Of a stretch of 64,000 bases of DNA, positions 1 to 8,839 are shown piece by piece. The stretch comes from Ornithinimicrobium ciconiae. GTDB taxonomy: Bacteria > Actinomycetota > Actinomycetes > Actinomycetales > Dermatophilaceae. Position numbers and translations under genes: made by a program. The notes beneath the pieces were generated by a model, which worked only from the letters and a program-made list of their open reading frames with translations, was not told the origin of the DNA and ran no database searches. Numbering within the stretch: the first letter of the stretch is position 1; each line of letters begins with the position of its first letter. The DNA is taken from NCBI RefSeq assembly GCF_007197575.1, contig NZ_CP041616.1:3162001-3226000 (forward strand). The letters are read 5' to 3'.

Positions 1-56
1 TGGGTGCCACCACCGTGCCGGGCTGCCCGGCCTACGGGGAGACGGGTCGGAGATTC

Positions 57-94
57 TGTGGACAAGGGACTGCCCCGCGCCAGACTGTGGACAG
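57..94 (-). other. Two DnaA-box-like 9-mers
   Basis: TGTGGACAA at 57-65 is the exact complement of the actinobacterial DnaA box TTGTCCACA, and TGTGGACAG at 86-94 differs by one base. No dnaA, dnaN or rnpA is visible, so this is not evidence of an origin. Single copies also occur at about 3981 (inside a gene) and 19978. The rest of bases 1-173 holds nothing else I recognise. Confidence 0.3.
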
Positions 95-173
95 CCGTGC
101 GCCGATATCCCTGCCAGAGCCTGGCGGGGTGCGCGGACGATACCCCCGGTCAAGAGAGCCTGGTTCGAATTAC

Positions 174-292
174 GGAACCGCTCGGAAAAGCCGGTTTCGA
201 CCTACGAAACCGCTCGGAAAAGCCGGTTTCGACCTACGAAACCACGCGGAAAAGCCGGGTTCGACCTACGAAACCACTCTCAAAATTGGGTC
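174..292. repeat. 32-bp tandem repeat, three copies plus a partial
   Basis: Units at 174-205, 206-237 and 238-269 share the core GCTCGGAAAAGCCGGTTTCG followed by ACCTAC. A partial fourth unit starts at 270 and diverges to CTCTCAAAATTGGG. The array lies just past the 3' end of the minus-strand GTPase gene. A related inverted copy lies at 5060-5126, also at gene ends. Confidence 0.85.
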
Positions 293-1916
293 AGCGTGCG
301 GCAGCCTGGAGCTGCTGACGCGTCTGCTTGTGACGCTCAAGCACCGCCTTGACCGGCACGCTCACGTGCTCGCGGGCGACCTCCGCCACCGAGCCGGCCA
401 GTCGCTTCTCGATCGCATCACGGCGGCGTCGGGCACCGACCCGAGCCAGGGCGCGGGAGACAAGCGCCACGAACAAGCCCAGGAGGACACCACCGCCGAG
501 CATCAGCACCGGGATCGGCAACGGCCCCCAGGTCGGGACCTCCTGCGGCATCTGCAGGAACCCGAAGGCGCCGAGCACGACGAGCCAGGCCAGACCGCCG
601 ATCGCCAGCAGGGCCAGCAGCCACTGCAGGATGTTCACCGCCTGCCACCACAGCGGGTTGCGGGCTCGCAGCGGGGTATTCATGACGGCCTGGTCCAGGG
701 AGTCGGCCAGCTCACCGGTGTACGGGGTCGCCGCGTGGGCGACCGCGTCAGCCCACCGCGGGGGCAGCCCGGCACCGGCAGCCTCCCCCACCTGCCGGGT
801 GGCCAGGTCCACCCCGGAGCGCGCGGCCGGGCTGGGCGGGGGCAGCGAGGAACGGCCCAGTGCCGTCTTGACATCGGTCGCGGTGATCGCGGCCGGGTTG
901 TCCCCCAGCCGCAACCGCTTGAGCGGGTCGGGACGCAGCGCGGACACCCACCGGGTGAACGGCCACCCGACGTGGTCTCCGGCCTGCCGCAGATAGTCAC
1001 GCTGCACGGCGTCGAGCACCACCGGCACCCCGGCCGCCTGGTTCAGCGCCGTGACGAGCGCGCGGTCAGCCTGGGGATCCAGCCCGGGCTCCTCGTCCCC
1101 CACGTCCTGCAGCAGGTCACGCGCGGTGCCCTTGACGTCACCGACGAGACGTTGCTCGGCAGCGTTGCGCCGCTGGACCACCTCGCCGATCGCGGCCCGG
1201 AGGTCGTCGAGCCCGGTGCGCATCCGCGCGGAGGTGCCGATGACCTCGAAGTCACCCGCGCCGTCAGCTGCGACCAGCGTGCGCAGGTCCTCCTTGACCT
1301 CCTCGACCGCACCCTCGTCCTGGATCCGGTCGACCTGGTTGAGGACCACCAGCATCACGGTCTCGTGGTCCTGCAGTGGTGCCAGATACTCGTTGTGCAG
1401 GCGTGCGTCGGCATACTTCTGCGGGTCGGTGACCCAGACGAAAACGTCGGAGCGCTCCAGGATGCGGTCCGCCTCGACCCGGTGGGCCTGGGCCGTGGAG
1501 TCGAAGTCGGGCAGGTCCACCAGGATCAGCCCGTCGAGAGCGTCGTCCTGATCCGAGACGTGGTGGCGGGCATCGATGCCCAACCAGCTCAGCAGCTCAC
1601 TGGGATCCTCCGCCCCGCCCCAGATCGCCGCCGTGGCCCTGGAGGTCGTCGGACGGCGCGCCCCGATGAGGGAGACTTCCTCTCCGACAAGGGCATTGAA
1701 GAGCGTGGACTTGCCCGAGCCGGTGGCCCCCGCGAGGGCCACGACGGTGCGTCCACCCTTGAGCTCCCACCGCTCCCGGACCTTGGAGACCAGCGCCACG
1801 GCGGCCCCGGAGCGCTGCGGGTCCAGCTCCTCCCCGCCCTGCTCCAGCGCGTCATCCAACTGATCGGTGCGCCAGAGCAACGACTCCTCGCGGCTGCCGG
1901 ACCTGCGGCGGCTCAT
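291..1916 (-). CDS. Dynamin-like membrane GTPase (second of a pair)
   Basis: 541-residue P-loop GTPase. Seen: P-loop GATGSGKSTLFNALVG at about residues 65-80, a G2-like RPTTSRAT, a G3 DLPDFDS, a G4-like NQVDRI, and two hydrophobic segments at about residues 430-500. This order (N-terminal G domain, C-terminal membrane segments) fits bacterial dynamin-like or Era-type membrane GTPases. The start codon overlaps the stop of the upstream GTPase gene by four bases (ATGA), so the two are co-translated and probably work as a pair, as paired dynamin-like proteins do in Streptomyces (DynA/DynB) and mycobacteria (IniA/IniC). A role in membrane remodelling or cell-envelope integrity is inference. Confidence 0.8.
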   Translation of the reverse strand: MSRRRSGSREESLLWRTDQLDDALEQGGEELDPQRSGAAVALVSKVRERWELKGGRTVVALAGATGSGKSTLFNALVGEEVSLIGARRPTTSRATAAIWGGAEDPSELLSWLGIDARHHVSDQDDALDGLILVDLPDFDSTAQAHRVEADRILERSDVFVWVTDPQKYADARLHNEYLAPLQDHETVMLVVLNQVDRIQDEGAVEEVKEDLRTLVAADGAGDFEVIGTSARMRTGLDDLRAAIGEVVQRRNAAEQRLVGDVKGTARDLLQDVGDEEPGLDPQADRALVTALNQAAGVPVVLDAVQRDYLRQAGDHVGWPFTRWVSALRPDPLKRLRLGDNPAAITATDVKTALGRSSLPPPSPAARSGVDLATRQVGEAAGAGLPPRWADAVAHAATPYTGELADSLDQAVMNTPLRARNPLWWQAVNILQWLLALLAIGGLAWLVVLGAFGFLQMPQEVPTWGPLPIPVLMLGGGVLLGLFVALVSRALARVGARRRRDAIEKRLAGSVAEVAREHVSVPVKAVLERHKQTRQQLQAAAR

Positions 1917-3619
1917 CGGCTCTCCTCCACCTGCTGGGCCGCGGCGGTCAGGTCACGCACACCTGCCGGGGCCAGCTCCACCTCGTCCAGGACAGCCTCG
2001 TAGCGGGCTCGCTCCTCGTCATACAGCTCGCTCACCCGCGCCAGCAGGCTCCGGCGCGCCTTGGCCGCGAGCTCGCGCACCGCCTGGTCGCCGAAGATGG
2101 CTTCCAGCAGTCGTTGCGCCAGGACCGCCGAACCCCCGGCGATGCCGACCTCGACCCCGGTCAGTCCGGCTGTGGAGGCGAAGACCACCAGCATCAACAT
2201 CACCGCGAGGGCGTTGACGCCGAAGGCGAGATAGCGCGCCGTCGTGCGCTTCTGTCCGGCCTCGGTGCGGACCAGGTCGAGGACCTCGCCCTGCCAGTCA
2301 CGGATCATCCGCTCCACGCGGGACTCGATGTCGGGACCCGCCTTGGCCAGCTCCGGATGGTCGACGACCAGGGCCGCGCCGCCACCAGAGCCCTTCCAGG
2401 TGCGGGCGGCGCTGGCCGCGGCCAGCTGGGCGTGCGAGGTGACCAGCGCGGCGGCACCGGTCTGGATCGCCTCCCCCAGGTGCTCTGTGGAGACGCTCTT
2501 GCCGGTGAAGAAGGACGTCAGCCGGTCCCGCAGTCGGCTGATGCCTGCCTCGACCTGGCGTAGGAACTCACCGGTGCCGACCAGTTCCTGCCAGCGGGCG
2601 AGCACCTCACCGCGCAGCAGGGTGCCGTCCTCCATCCCGTCCTCGACGCCCTGGGCCGCTTCCTGGTATGCCGTGTGCGCCGCCTTGCGCAGGGCCTCCC
2701 GGGCCTCGACCTGGGCCTGACCGGCCTCGGCGAGAGCATCGGCGCGGTCGCCCAGGGAGCCCAGCGCCCCCTCGAGGGTGCGCCGGATGACCACCGAACG
2801 GGCCTTGGCGTCCCCTGCCAGGGTGTGCAGCCAGCCGCGCAGCCGCTCGGTGTCTCGGGCCGGGAGCATCCCATCCGCGCCGAGGGGTGACTCGGCGATG
2901 GTGAAGATCGGGGACTTGGACAGTCCCTGCTCGCGCAGCATCTCGGCCAGGTGCAGACGGATGTCCTCCATGGCCTCCGGGGGCACCCGGTCCAGCACGA
3001 TCGCCACGCTCGTGCCGCGCTCGGCCGCCTCGCGCAGCAGCTCCCAGGGGACGGCGTCGGCATACCGTGCGGCCGTGGTCACGAAGAGCCACAGGTCGGC
3101 CGCCGCCAGCAGCTGGCGGGCCAGGTCCCGGTTGGAGGTGACGACCGAGTCGATGTCGGGCGCGTCGAGCAGGCCCAGGCCCGCCGGGAGCATCGCCGAG
3201 GGGGTCAGGCGCACCGAGGCGGGGTCGTCCTCGTCGGTCACGGAGCCGGTGACCCGGGACAGGCTGGGCAGGATGCGGTCACCGCTGAACCACTTTTTGT
3301 CAGCGGGGTGGTGCACCAGCACCGAGGCCCGAGTGGTGGGACGCAGCACGCCGGCGCGGGTCACCGTCTCCCCGACCAGGCTGTTGACCAGGGTCGACTT
3401 GCCGGCACCCGTCGAGCCACCCACGACGCACAGCAGTGGCGCGTCGAGGGAACGGAGGCGGGGCAGCACATAGTCGTCGAGCTGCTTGACCAGATCGCCC
3501 TGTCCGCGCCGGGCCTCGTCCACGCCGGGCAGGTCGAAGGGCAGGCGGACCCGCTCCGCCGCACCGCGCATGTGCTCGACAGCGCGCAGCAGAGCCCCTC
3601 CGGAGTCCGTGACAGTCAC
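1913..3619 (-). CDS. Dynamin-like membrane GTPase (first of a pair)
   Basis: 568 residues. Seen: P-loop GGSTGAGKSTLVNSLVG at about residues 66-82, RPTTRASV switch region, DAPDID as G3, LDRVP as G4, long alpha-helical middle, and a hydrophobic segment near residue 460 (AVMLMLVVFASTAGLTG). It begins a two-gene unit with the GTPase that follows it on the minus strand (4-base overlap). The two proteins share architecture but are clearly diverged, as expected for a heteromeric pair. The exact cargo or membrane process is unknown. Confidence 0.8.
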   Translation of the reverse strand: MTVTDSGGALLRAVEHMRGAAERVRLPFDLPGVDEARRGQGDLVKQLDDYVLPRLRSLDAPLLCVVGGSTGAGKSTLVNSLVGETVTRAGVLRPTTRASVLVHHPADKKWFSGDRILPSLSRVTGSVTDEDDPASVRLTPSAMLPAGLGLLDAPDIDSVVTSNRDLARQLLAAADLWLFVTTAARYADAVPWELLREAAERGTSVAIVLDRVPPEAMEDIRLHLAEMLREQGLSKSPIFTIAESPLGADGMLPARDTERLRGWLHTLAGDAKARSVVIRRTLEGALGSLGDRADALAEAGQAQVEAREALRKAAHTAYQEAAQGVEDGMEDGTLLRGEVLARWQELVGTGEFLRQVEAGISRLRDRLTSFFTGKSVSTEHLGEAIQTGAAALVTSHAQLAAASAARTWKGSGGGAALVVDHPELAKAGPDIESRVERMIRDWQGEVLDLVRTEAGQKRTTARYLAFGVNALAVMLMLVVFASTAGLTGVEVGIAGGSAVLAQRLLEAIFGDQAVRELAAKARRSLLARVSELYDEERARYEAVLDEVELAPAGVRDLTAAAQQVEESR

Positions 3620-3730
3620 GACCTAAGATTGCCGTGTGCGCGGCGTTCGGCCAAACGGAACCGCCGTGACAGCGGGAACTGGTGCGTTTCGCCGTCTGCG
3701 AGCTGCGTGGCACGGCACGCTTTCCCGGTG

Positions 3731-3803
<73 letters not shown>

Positions 3804-3912
3804 AGCGGTCGCCAGCGGAGCGGACCGGTGCCCAGTCTAGATGCGCCCCACGCGGCGGTGGACGTCCTGAGGCGGGCGCCACGGCGCAGGCGGACGCGAC
3901 TACTCTCAGCAC

Positions 3913-5058
3913 ATGGAGCAGCCCCACCCCTCGGCCGGCCCTGAGGCACCTCTCGCCGAGCTGCGCGACCAGATCGACGCTGTGGACAAGCAGGTCATGG
4001 ACCTGTTGGCGCGACGCCTCGAGCTCGTCGCCGAGGTCGGGGAGCTCAAGGGACAGCACGGGCTGCCCATCTACGCCCCCGAGCGGGAGCGCACGATGAT
4101 CGCCGCCCGCCGGACCGAGGCCGAGCGACGTGGCCTGCCACCGGACCTCATCGAGGATGTGCTGCGCCGCTGCATGCGTGAGGCCTATGCCCACGAGAAG
4201 AACCTCGGTTTCACGCGGCAGTCCCCCGACCTGGGTCCCATCGTCATCGTCGGTGGTGCGGGGCAGATGGGGCAGCTGTTCGGGCGGATGCTGCGGTTGT
4301 CCGGTTATGAGGTGCGCGAGCTGGACCGGGACGACTGGGACAACAGCCAGCAGCTCTTTGACGGTGTCGGGATGGTGCTGGTCAGCGTCCCGATCCACGA
4401 CACCGTCTCGGTGATCCACCAGCTCCCACCCCTGCCCGCGGACTGCCTCCTGGTCGACCTAACCTCCACCAAGCTGGCCCCGATGGAGGCGATGCTGCAG
4501 GTGCATGAGGGTCCGGTGCTCGGGCTGCACCCGATGTTCGCCCCCGACGTGGACAACCTCGCCAAGCAGGTGATCGCCTACGTCCCCGGCCGTCACCCCG
4601 ACGCCAGCACCTGGCTGCTGGAGCAGATCCGACTCTGGGGGGCGCGTCTGCACGAGGTCAGCGCGCAGGACCACGACCACGCGATGGGCCTGATCCAGGC
4701 CCAGCGGCACTTCTCGACGTTCGCCTACGGTCTGCACCTGATCCGCGAGGACCGTTCCCTCGATGAGCTGCTCGCGCTCTCCTCACCGATCTATCGCCTG
4801 GAGCTGATCATGATCGGCCGGCTGTTCGCCCAGGACCCCGAACTCTATGCCGACATCATCCTCTCCTCCCCCGACCACCTCGAGCTGCTCGACCGCTATC
4901 ACGAGCGGTTCGCCGAGGCGCTGGAGATCCTGCGCGCAGGCGATCGGGAGGCGTTTATCGCCCGGTTCCGCGAGATCGGCGCCTGGTTCGGTCCCTCTGC
5001 CGAGAGGTTCATGGCGGAGAGCCGCACCCTGCTGGCCCACGCCGACGCCCAGCGCTGA
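3913..5058 (+). CDS. tyrA: Bifunctional chorismate mutase/prephenate dehydrogenase (T-protein)
   Basis: Converts chorismate to prephenate and then, with NAD+, to 4-hydroxyphenylpyruvate for tyrosine synthesis. Residues 1-100 are an AroQ chorismate mutase ([19 protein letters not shown]). Residues about 110-380 are a prephenate dehydrogenase with the nucleotide-binding GGAGQMG motif. The whole protein follows the E. coli TyrA layout, including stretches such as [29 protein letters not shown] and [17 protein letters not shown]. Actinobacteria usually carry separate enzymes, so this enteric-type fusion suggests transfer. ATG 3913 lies seven bases after a TACTCT -10-like hexamer, suggesting a leaderless transcript. 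Confidence 0.93.
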   Translation: MEQPHPSAGPEAPLAELRDQIDAVDKQVMDLLARRLELVAEVGELKGQHGLPIYAPERERTMIAARRTEAERRGLPPDLIEDVLRRCMREAYAHEKNLGFTRQSPDLGPIVIVGGAGQMGQLFGRMLRLSGYEVRELDRDDWDNSQQLFDGVGMVLVSVPIHDTVSVIHQLPPLPADCLLVDLTSTKLAPMEAMLQVHEGPVLGLHPMFAPDVDNLAKQVIAYVPGRHPDASTWLLEQIRLWGARLHEVSAQDHDHAMGLIQAQRHFSTFAYGLHLIREDRSLDELLALSSPIYRLELIMIGRLFAQDPELYADIILSSPDHLELLDRYHERFAEALEILRAGDREAFIARFREIGAWFGPSAERFMAESRTLLAHADAQR

Positions 5059-5059
5059 C

Positions 5060-5126
5060 CCATTTTTGGAGGGGTTGCGTCGGCGGATCGCGTCTTTTGA
5101 GAGAGGTTTCGTAGGTTCCGCGGGTC
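5060..5126. repeat. Inverted copy of the 174-292 repeat family
   Basis: Read on the minus strand the stretch contains CCTACGAAACC, then CTCTCAAAA, then a second related unit ending CTCCAAAAATGGG. It matches the diverged last unit at 270-290. It fills the gap between the convergent tyrA and PrsW genes, so it may double as a transcription end. Confidence 0.6.
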
Positions 5127-6446
5127 CTAGAGCTTGTGCGGCACCGGGACGATCCGGGGCTGCGCGGCATACGCCTGCATCGGACGGGGCGGCGCAAAGG
5201 TCACGCGCCGGGCCTGGACCGTCTGCAGCAGGGCCCGCTCGCGCAGCTGCCAGACCGGGTCCGAGTCGCCCCGCTCCAGGTGCTGCCGGGCGATCGCCAG
5301 CTCGCTCGCCTCGTCCTGGAAGGCCTCCATGGCCGCCTCGGCGCGGGAGCCGCCCACGCCCTTGGCCCAGGCGCGGGCACGACGCCGCTCGCGGGGCGAG
5401 ACCAGCATGGCGACCTCGGCCGGGGTGAACCACCCGTTGAGGCCATAGCCAGTCAGGTGGGTGCGCAGCATCCGGGTCTCGGAGCGGCGGGAGAGGACCA
5501 GCAGCAGGACGAAGCCGATAAACAACGGCACCTGCACCAGCACGTAGGCCACCAGGAAACCGTCCATCGTGCTCACCGCCGCGAAGTTCCACAGGAAGTG
5601 CAGGAAGACCGCCACGACATAGCCGAGCACTGGCACGAAGGCGAAGCGCCACTGCCGCCGGTGGGTGATCAGGCCCAGCGCGATGCCGAAGGCGACGGTG
5701 AACATCGGGTGCGCGAAAGGACTGACCAGCACCCGCATCACGAAGATCCCCAGCAGGCCCGGGGTGCCGAGCTCGCTGTAGGCACCGCCCAGATAGATGA
5801 TGTTCTCCACGAAAGCGAAGCCGACCGCGACCATCCCGGCATAGACGATTCCGTCCACCAGGCCATTGAACTCACGGCGGGCGACCAGGAAGATCACCAG
5901 CACTCCGAGGCACTTCAGGGCTTCCTCGACCAGCGGCGCAACGAGCACAGCGCCGGTGAAGAGCGGGTCGAGCTCCAGGCCGGCGAAGAAGGCCATCCCG
6001 ACCTCGTTGAGGATCAGCGCCCCGGCCGTGCTGACCAGCGCGCCCCACAGGAAGGCGAACCACATGATCCGGGCGGGCTCAGCCTCAAGGCGGTCCACCC
6101 ACAGCAGCACCGGCACGACGATGCCGAGGGCGATCGAGCCGGTCAGCACCCCCAGCAGCGCCGCCGTGGCCCCCGTGCTCTCGGCGACCAGGATCGCCAT
6201 GAACAGACCGCACAACGCAAACAGGGTGACCGCGACGCCGGTGAGGACGACGCGGCGCAGGGTCCGCCGAGGGGTGGTGTTGGCGGGCTCCCCCACACCG
6301 GCATACGGTCCGTGCGGCGCCCATCCCGGCCCGGGTGGCGGCTGCGACGCCCCACTCGGCGCCCAGCCCGGGCCGGACGGTGGCAGCGGAGCATGAGGCG
6401 GTCCCCCGACGGCGCTGCCGGTCGATTGATACGGCTGGTGCGACAT
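5127..6446 (-). CDS. PrsW-family intramembrane metalloprotease
   Basis: 439 residues. After a Pro/Gly-rich cytosolic start (residues 1-60) there are about eight membrane segments and a soluble C-terminus. Catalytic-type motifs of the PrsW/CPBP-like superfamily are visible: EEALK, then FAFVENI, then SPFAHPMFT. Family members cut membrane proteins such as anti-sigma factors; the substrate here is unknown. The reading frame is open further upstream to 6740, but that part is antisense to orn; the ATG at 6446 (MSHQPYQ) is chosen because it leaves a short divergent promoter region. Confidence 0.85.
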   Translation of the reverse strand: MSHQPYQSTGSAVGGPPHAPLPPSGPGWAPSGASQPPPGPGWAPHGPYAGVGEPANTTPRRTLRRVVLTGVAVTLFALCGLFMAILVAESTGATAALLGVLTGSIALGIVVPVLLWVDRLEAEPARIMWFAFLWGALVSTAGALILNEVGMAFFAGLELDPLFTGAVLVAPLVEEALKCLGVLVIFLVARREFNGLVDGIVYAGMVAVGFAFVENIIYLGGAYSELGTPGLLGIFVMRVLVSPFAHPMFTVAFGIALGLITHRRQWRFAFVPVLGYVVAVFLHFLWNFAAVSTMDGFLVAYVLVQVPLFIGFVLLLVLSRRSETRMLRTHLTGYGLNGWFTPAEVAMLVSPRERRRARAWAKGVGGSRAEAAMEAFQDEASELAIARQHLERGDSDPVWQLRERALLQTVQARRVTFAPPRPMQAYAAQPRIVPVPHKL

Positions 6447-6486
6447 GGCGGTCACGCTACCCCGGCCGCTGGGTAGTGTGGGACCT

Positions 6487-7116
6487 GTGACAGAGACCAT
6501 CACCAAGGCCCAGGCTGACCGGATCGTCTGGATCGACTGCGAGATGACCGGCCTTGACATCGTCCACGACGCCCTGGTTGAGGTGGCCGCGCTGGTGACA
6601 GACTTCGAGCTCAACGTGCTTGGTGAGGGCGTCGAGTTGGTGATCCGTCCGCCGGAGGCCGCCCTGACCCAGATGGGCGACTTCGTCCGGCAGATGCACA
6701 CCGACTCCGGCCTGCTCGACCGGCTCGCCGAGGGCACCACCGTCGAGGACGCACAGACACAGGTGCTGGACTACGTGCGCCACTGGGTCCCCGAGTCACG
6801 CAAGGCCCCGCTCGGCGGCAACACCGTCAGCACCGACCGTGCCTTCCTGGCTCGCGACATGCCCGAGCTGGAGTCGCACCTGCACTACCGGATCATCGAC
6901 GTCTCCTCCATCAAGGAGCTGTCCCGTCGCTGGTTTCCCCGCGCCTATTTCGCCGCCCCCGCCAAGACCGGTGGGCACCGTGCCCTCGGCGACATCCGCG
7001 ACTCGATCACCGAGCTGCGCTACTACCGTCAGGCGGTCTTCCAGGCCCAGCCCGGGCTGGAGTCGGCCGCGCTGAAGGAGCTCGCCACCACGGTGGCCGC
7101 CGACCACGACACCTGA
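6487..7116 (+). CDS. orn: Oligoribonuclease
   Basis: 3'-5' exoribonuclease of the DEDDh family that degrades 2-5 nt RNAs (and pGpG). 209 residues, normal family length. Exo I motif WIDCEMTGLD, Exo II GGNTVSTDRAFL, Exo III HRALGDIRDSI with the catalytic histidine. The GTG at 6487 (VTETITK) is chosen over the ATG at 6445 because the upstream part lies in the divergent PrsW start region and is not family-like. A TAGTGT hexamer 7-8 bases upstream suggests a leaderless message. Confidence 0.95.
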   Translation: MTETITKAQADRIVWIDCEMTGLDIVHDALVEVAALVTDFELNVLGEGVELVIRPPEAALTQMGDFVRQMHTDSGLLDRLAEGTTVEDAQTQVLDYVRHWVPESRKAPLGGNTVSTDRAFLARDMPELESHLHYRIIDVSSIKELSRRWFPRAYFAAPAKTGGHRALGDIRDSITELRYYRQAVFQAQPGLESAALKELATTVAADHDT

Positions 7117-7155
7117 CCGATCAGGCCCGTATGCCGGGTGCCGATCGGCCCTGCT

Positions 7156-7175
7156 GGCACCGGTCAGCCGGTGCC
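7156..7175 (+). terminator. Hairpin after orn
   Basis: Perfect 8-bp arms GGCACCGG / CCGGTGCC with a TCAG loop, 40 bases past the orn stop and without a T-tract. A terminator is plausible but unproven. Confidence 0.4.
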
Positions 7176-7271
7176 CGGGTGGGAGTCGGTGGCTCGGTTC
7201 GGAGCCACCGCCTGGAACAGGTATCATGGTCGCCGTTGCCCGAACGCCTCCCGGCGTGACGGGGTGACATG

Positions 7272-7344
7272 GTGGGTGTAGCTCAGCAGGTAGAGCGCCG
7301 CGTTGTGGTCGCGGATGTCGCGGGTTCAAGTCCCGTCACTCACC
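7272..7344 (+). tRNA. tRNA-His (anticodon GTG)
   Basis: Acceptor GTGGGTG pairs with CACTCAC (one G-T pair); D arm GCTC/GAGC; anticodon loop TTGTGGT with GTG; T arm CGGGTTCAAGTCCCG. The base at 7271 is G and the discriminator at 7344 is C, which is the G-1:C73 identity pair typical of tRNA-His. Confidence 0.95.
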
Positions 7345-7350
7345 CCGGCA

Positions 7351-7385
7351 GCGCCCCGAGCCAGAATCTGGCTCGGGGCGCTTTT
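7351..7385 (+). terminator. Intrinsic terminator after tRNA-His
   Basis: Perfect inverted repeat: 15-base arms 7351-7365 and 7367-7381 (GCGCCCCGAGCCAGA and its complement), followed by TTTTG. Confidence 0.9.
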
Positions 7386-7430
7386 GTCATGGGGCGAGCC
7401 GGTCCAGGAGGTCTGGCCGGTCGAGCTGGC

Positions 7431-7892
7431 CTAGCCCGTCGTGGAGCCCCAGACCGATTGAGCGCCGGAGTCGCCGACCCGATAGACCTGCACACCTGCG
7501 GCGAGCGCGGCGACGACGCTCAGCACCGCGACGACCGTGACCAGCCGGCGCGACCCCGGACGGGTGGTGGCAGAGGCGGGCCAGCGTGTCAGCACCGCGA
7601 GAGCAAGGTTGAGGACCAGCAGCGGCACGGCGAACCACAGGAGCTGCTCGCCCAGGTCCTCATGGACCCCCGGTGAGCCGACCCGGTCCTCCAGGGCGTC
7701 ACCACTGGCGGTCGCTACCGGGATCAGCGCCGTGGCGACAGCGGTGATGCCCAGGACGAGGGGGCCATAAGGTCTGCGCCACGCAGGTCTGACAGCGAGG
7801 GCCAGAGTGCCGATGACTGCCAACGGCAACAGCACCACGACACCGTGCACGACGAGGGGATGGACCGGCAGACCGTTGATCGTGTCGAACAC
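7431..7892 (-). CDS. DUF2231-family membrane protein
   Basis: 153 residues, four hydrophobic segments. The N-terminus has the family's NGLPVHPLVVHG motif, and a conserved HEDLGE follows segment 2. Function of the family is unknown; some members sit next to haem or redox genes. GTG at 7892 is preferred over the upstream GTG at 7943 because a GAGGGAG ribosome site lies just before it and the conserved motif begins at residue 6. Confidence 0.8.
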   Translation of the reverse strand: MFDTINGLPVHPLVVHGVVVLLPLAVIGTLALAVRPAWRRPYGPLVLGITAVATALIPVATASGDALEDRVGSPGVHEDLGEQLLWFAVPLLVLNLALAVLTRWPASATTRPGSRRLVTVVAVLSVVAALAAGVQVYRVGDSGAQSVWGSTTG

Positions 7893-8045
7893 GGGGACTC
7901 CCTCGGTTGTGTTGAACACACTGTGCCACCGAAACGGGCCCACAACTTGGACGCCGGGCTCCGCTCCACCAGCCCGAGCCCCCCGCCGATCGGTGTGCCC
8001 TCACCCCTGAAGGGTGACTCACAGAGCCGATGGGTGGAGCAGACG

Positions 8046-8294
8046 GGTTCGGGTCTGCGTCGGCCGACCCTGGCGTTCGTCGGATGGTTCGGGCCCCGCG
8101 GCCTGCCATCGGTGGTCTTCGCGCTCATCGCGAACGATGCGCTGAACGGCCAACCCGGTGCCGCCACCGTCGTCGCGACGACCGCCGCGACCGTCCTTCT
8201 GAGCGTCCTGGCGCACGGCCTCACCGCGCCACCGTTCAGCGCCGCCTACGGCGCCTGGGTCCGGCGCACCGCCCCGGGAGCTGAGACATCGTGA
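8046..8294 (+). pseudogene. C-terminal remnant of a CPA1-type Na+/H+ antiporter
   Basis: The translation contains RRPTLAFVGWFGPRGLPSVV followed by an alanine-rich hydrophobic segment and GLTAPPFSAAYGAWVRRT. This is the signature end of a cation:proton antiporter of about 400 residues or more. Nothing antiporter-like precedes it: the same frame upstream (from 7845) is antisense to the DUF2231 gene. I read it as the tail left after a deletion. Bases 7945-8045 and 8300-8400 hold nothing else I recognise. Confidence 0.7.
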
Positions 8295-8415
8295 CGAACT
8301 CGGCGAGCGCTGGCGCTTCACCCCTCGCGGGGGAAGTGGCCGGCGCGCCATGGGCGACAGGCTGTCCGCAGACGAGCCACCCGGGTCCGTCACGAAAGCC
8401 TAGGAGATGCAGCTG

Positions 8416-8808
8416 ATGGAGGACTTCGGACTGTGGGACGTCATTGTTTCGATGTTCTGGTTCACGCTCCTGATGGCGTGGATCTGGATGATCATCGCCA
8501 TTCTCGGGGACATCTTCCGCGACCGTGAGCTCAACGGCGGGGCCAAGGCGATGTGGACGATCTTCATCGTGCTGATCCCGTGGCTGGGTGCCATCTGCTA
8601 CATCTTCGCCCGCGGCAACTCGATGAACGAGCGCACGCTCGTGGCCCAGCACGAGCAGCGGGAGAGCATGCGAGCCTTCGTCAAGGAGGCGGCCGGAGGG
8701 GGCGGTGCCAGCGTGTCAGACGAGCTGCGGGAGCTGGCTGACCTGCGTGCCAACGGCCTCATCACCCCGAGCGAGTACGAGCAGGCAAAGGTCAAGGTGT
8801 TGACGTGA
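8416..8808 (+). CDS. PLDc_N/SHOCT-domain membrane protein
   Basis: 130 residues: two membrane helices (about 8-30 and 42-62) of the phospholipase D N-terminal type (AMWTIFIVLIPWLGAICYI), a charged linker, and a C-terminal SHOCT motif (ELADLRANGLITPSEYEQAK). The ATG at 8416 is preferred to 8407 because AGGAG at 8402-8406 then has normal spacing. SHOCT proteins are common in actinobacteria; the role is unknown. Confidence 0.8.
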   Translation: MEDFGLWDVIVSMFWFTLLMAWIWMIIAILGDIFRDRELNGGAKAMWTIFIVLIPWLGAICYIFARGNSMNERTLVAQHEQRESMRAFVKEAAGGGGASVSDELRELADLRANGLITPSEYEQAKVKVLT

Positions 8809-8839
8809 CACCGCGACCTGGCCAGGGCCCGACACGTCC

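Noticed and set aside
57..94. Replication origin at the left edge
   Set aside because: Two DnaA-like boxes are too few, and the usual origin genes are absent.
174..292. Possible CRISPR array
   Set aside because: The 32-bp units are directly adjacent with no unique spacers and there are no cas genes.
15..2003. 662-codon frame on the + strand across the GTPase genes
   Set aside because: It is antisense to two clear GTPases with P-loops and is rich in Arg/Gln/His/Gly, the usual shadow of a high-GC gene.
5136..6476. 446-codon frame on the + strand
   Set aside because: It is antisense to the PrsW gene with low-complexity Gln/His/Arg content. The same reasoning applies to the long frames at 18479-19576 (-), 32330-33577 (-) and 8840-10167 antisense.
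5127..6740. Longer PrsW reading frame from 6740
   Set aside because: The extra part overlaps orn on the other strand and has shadow-like composition.
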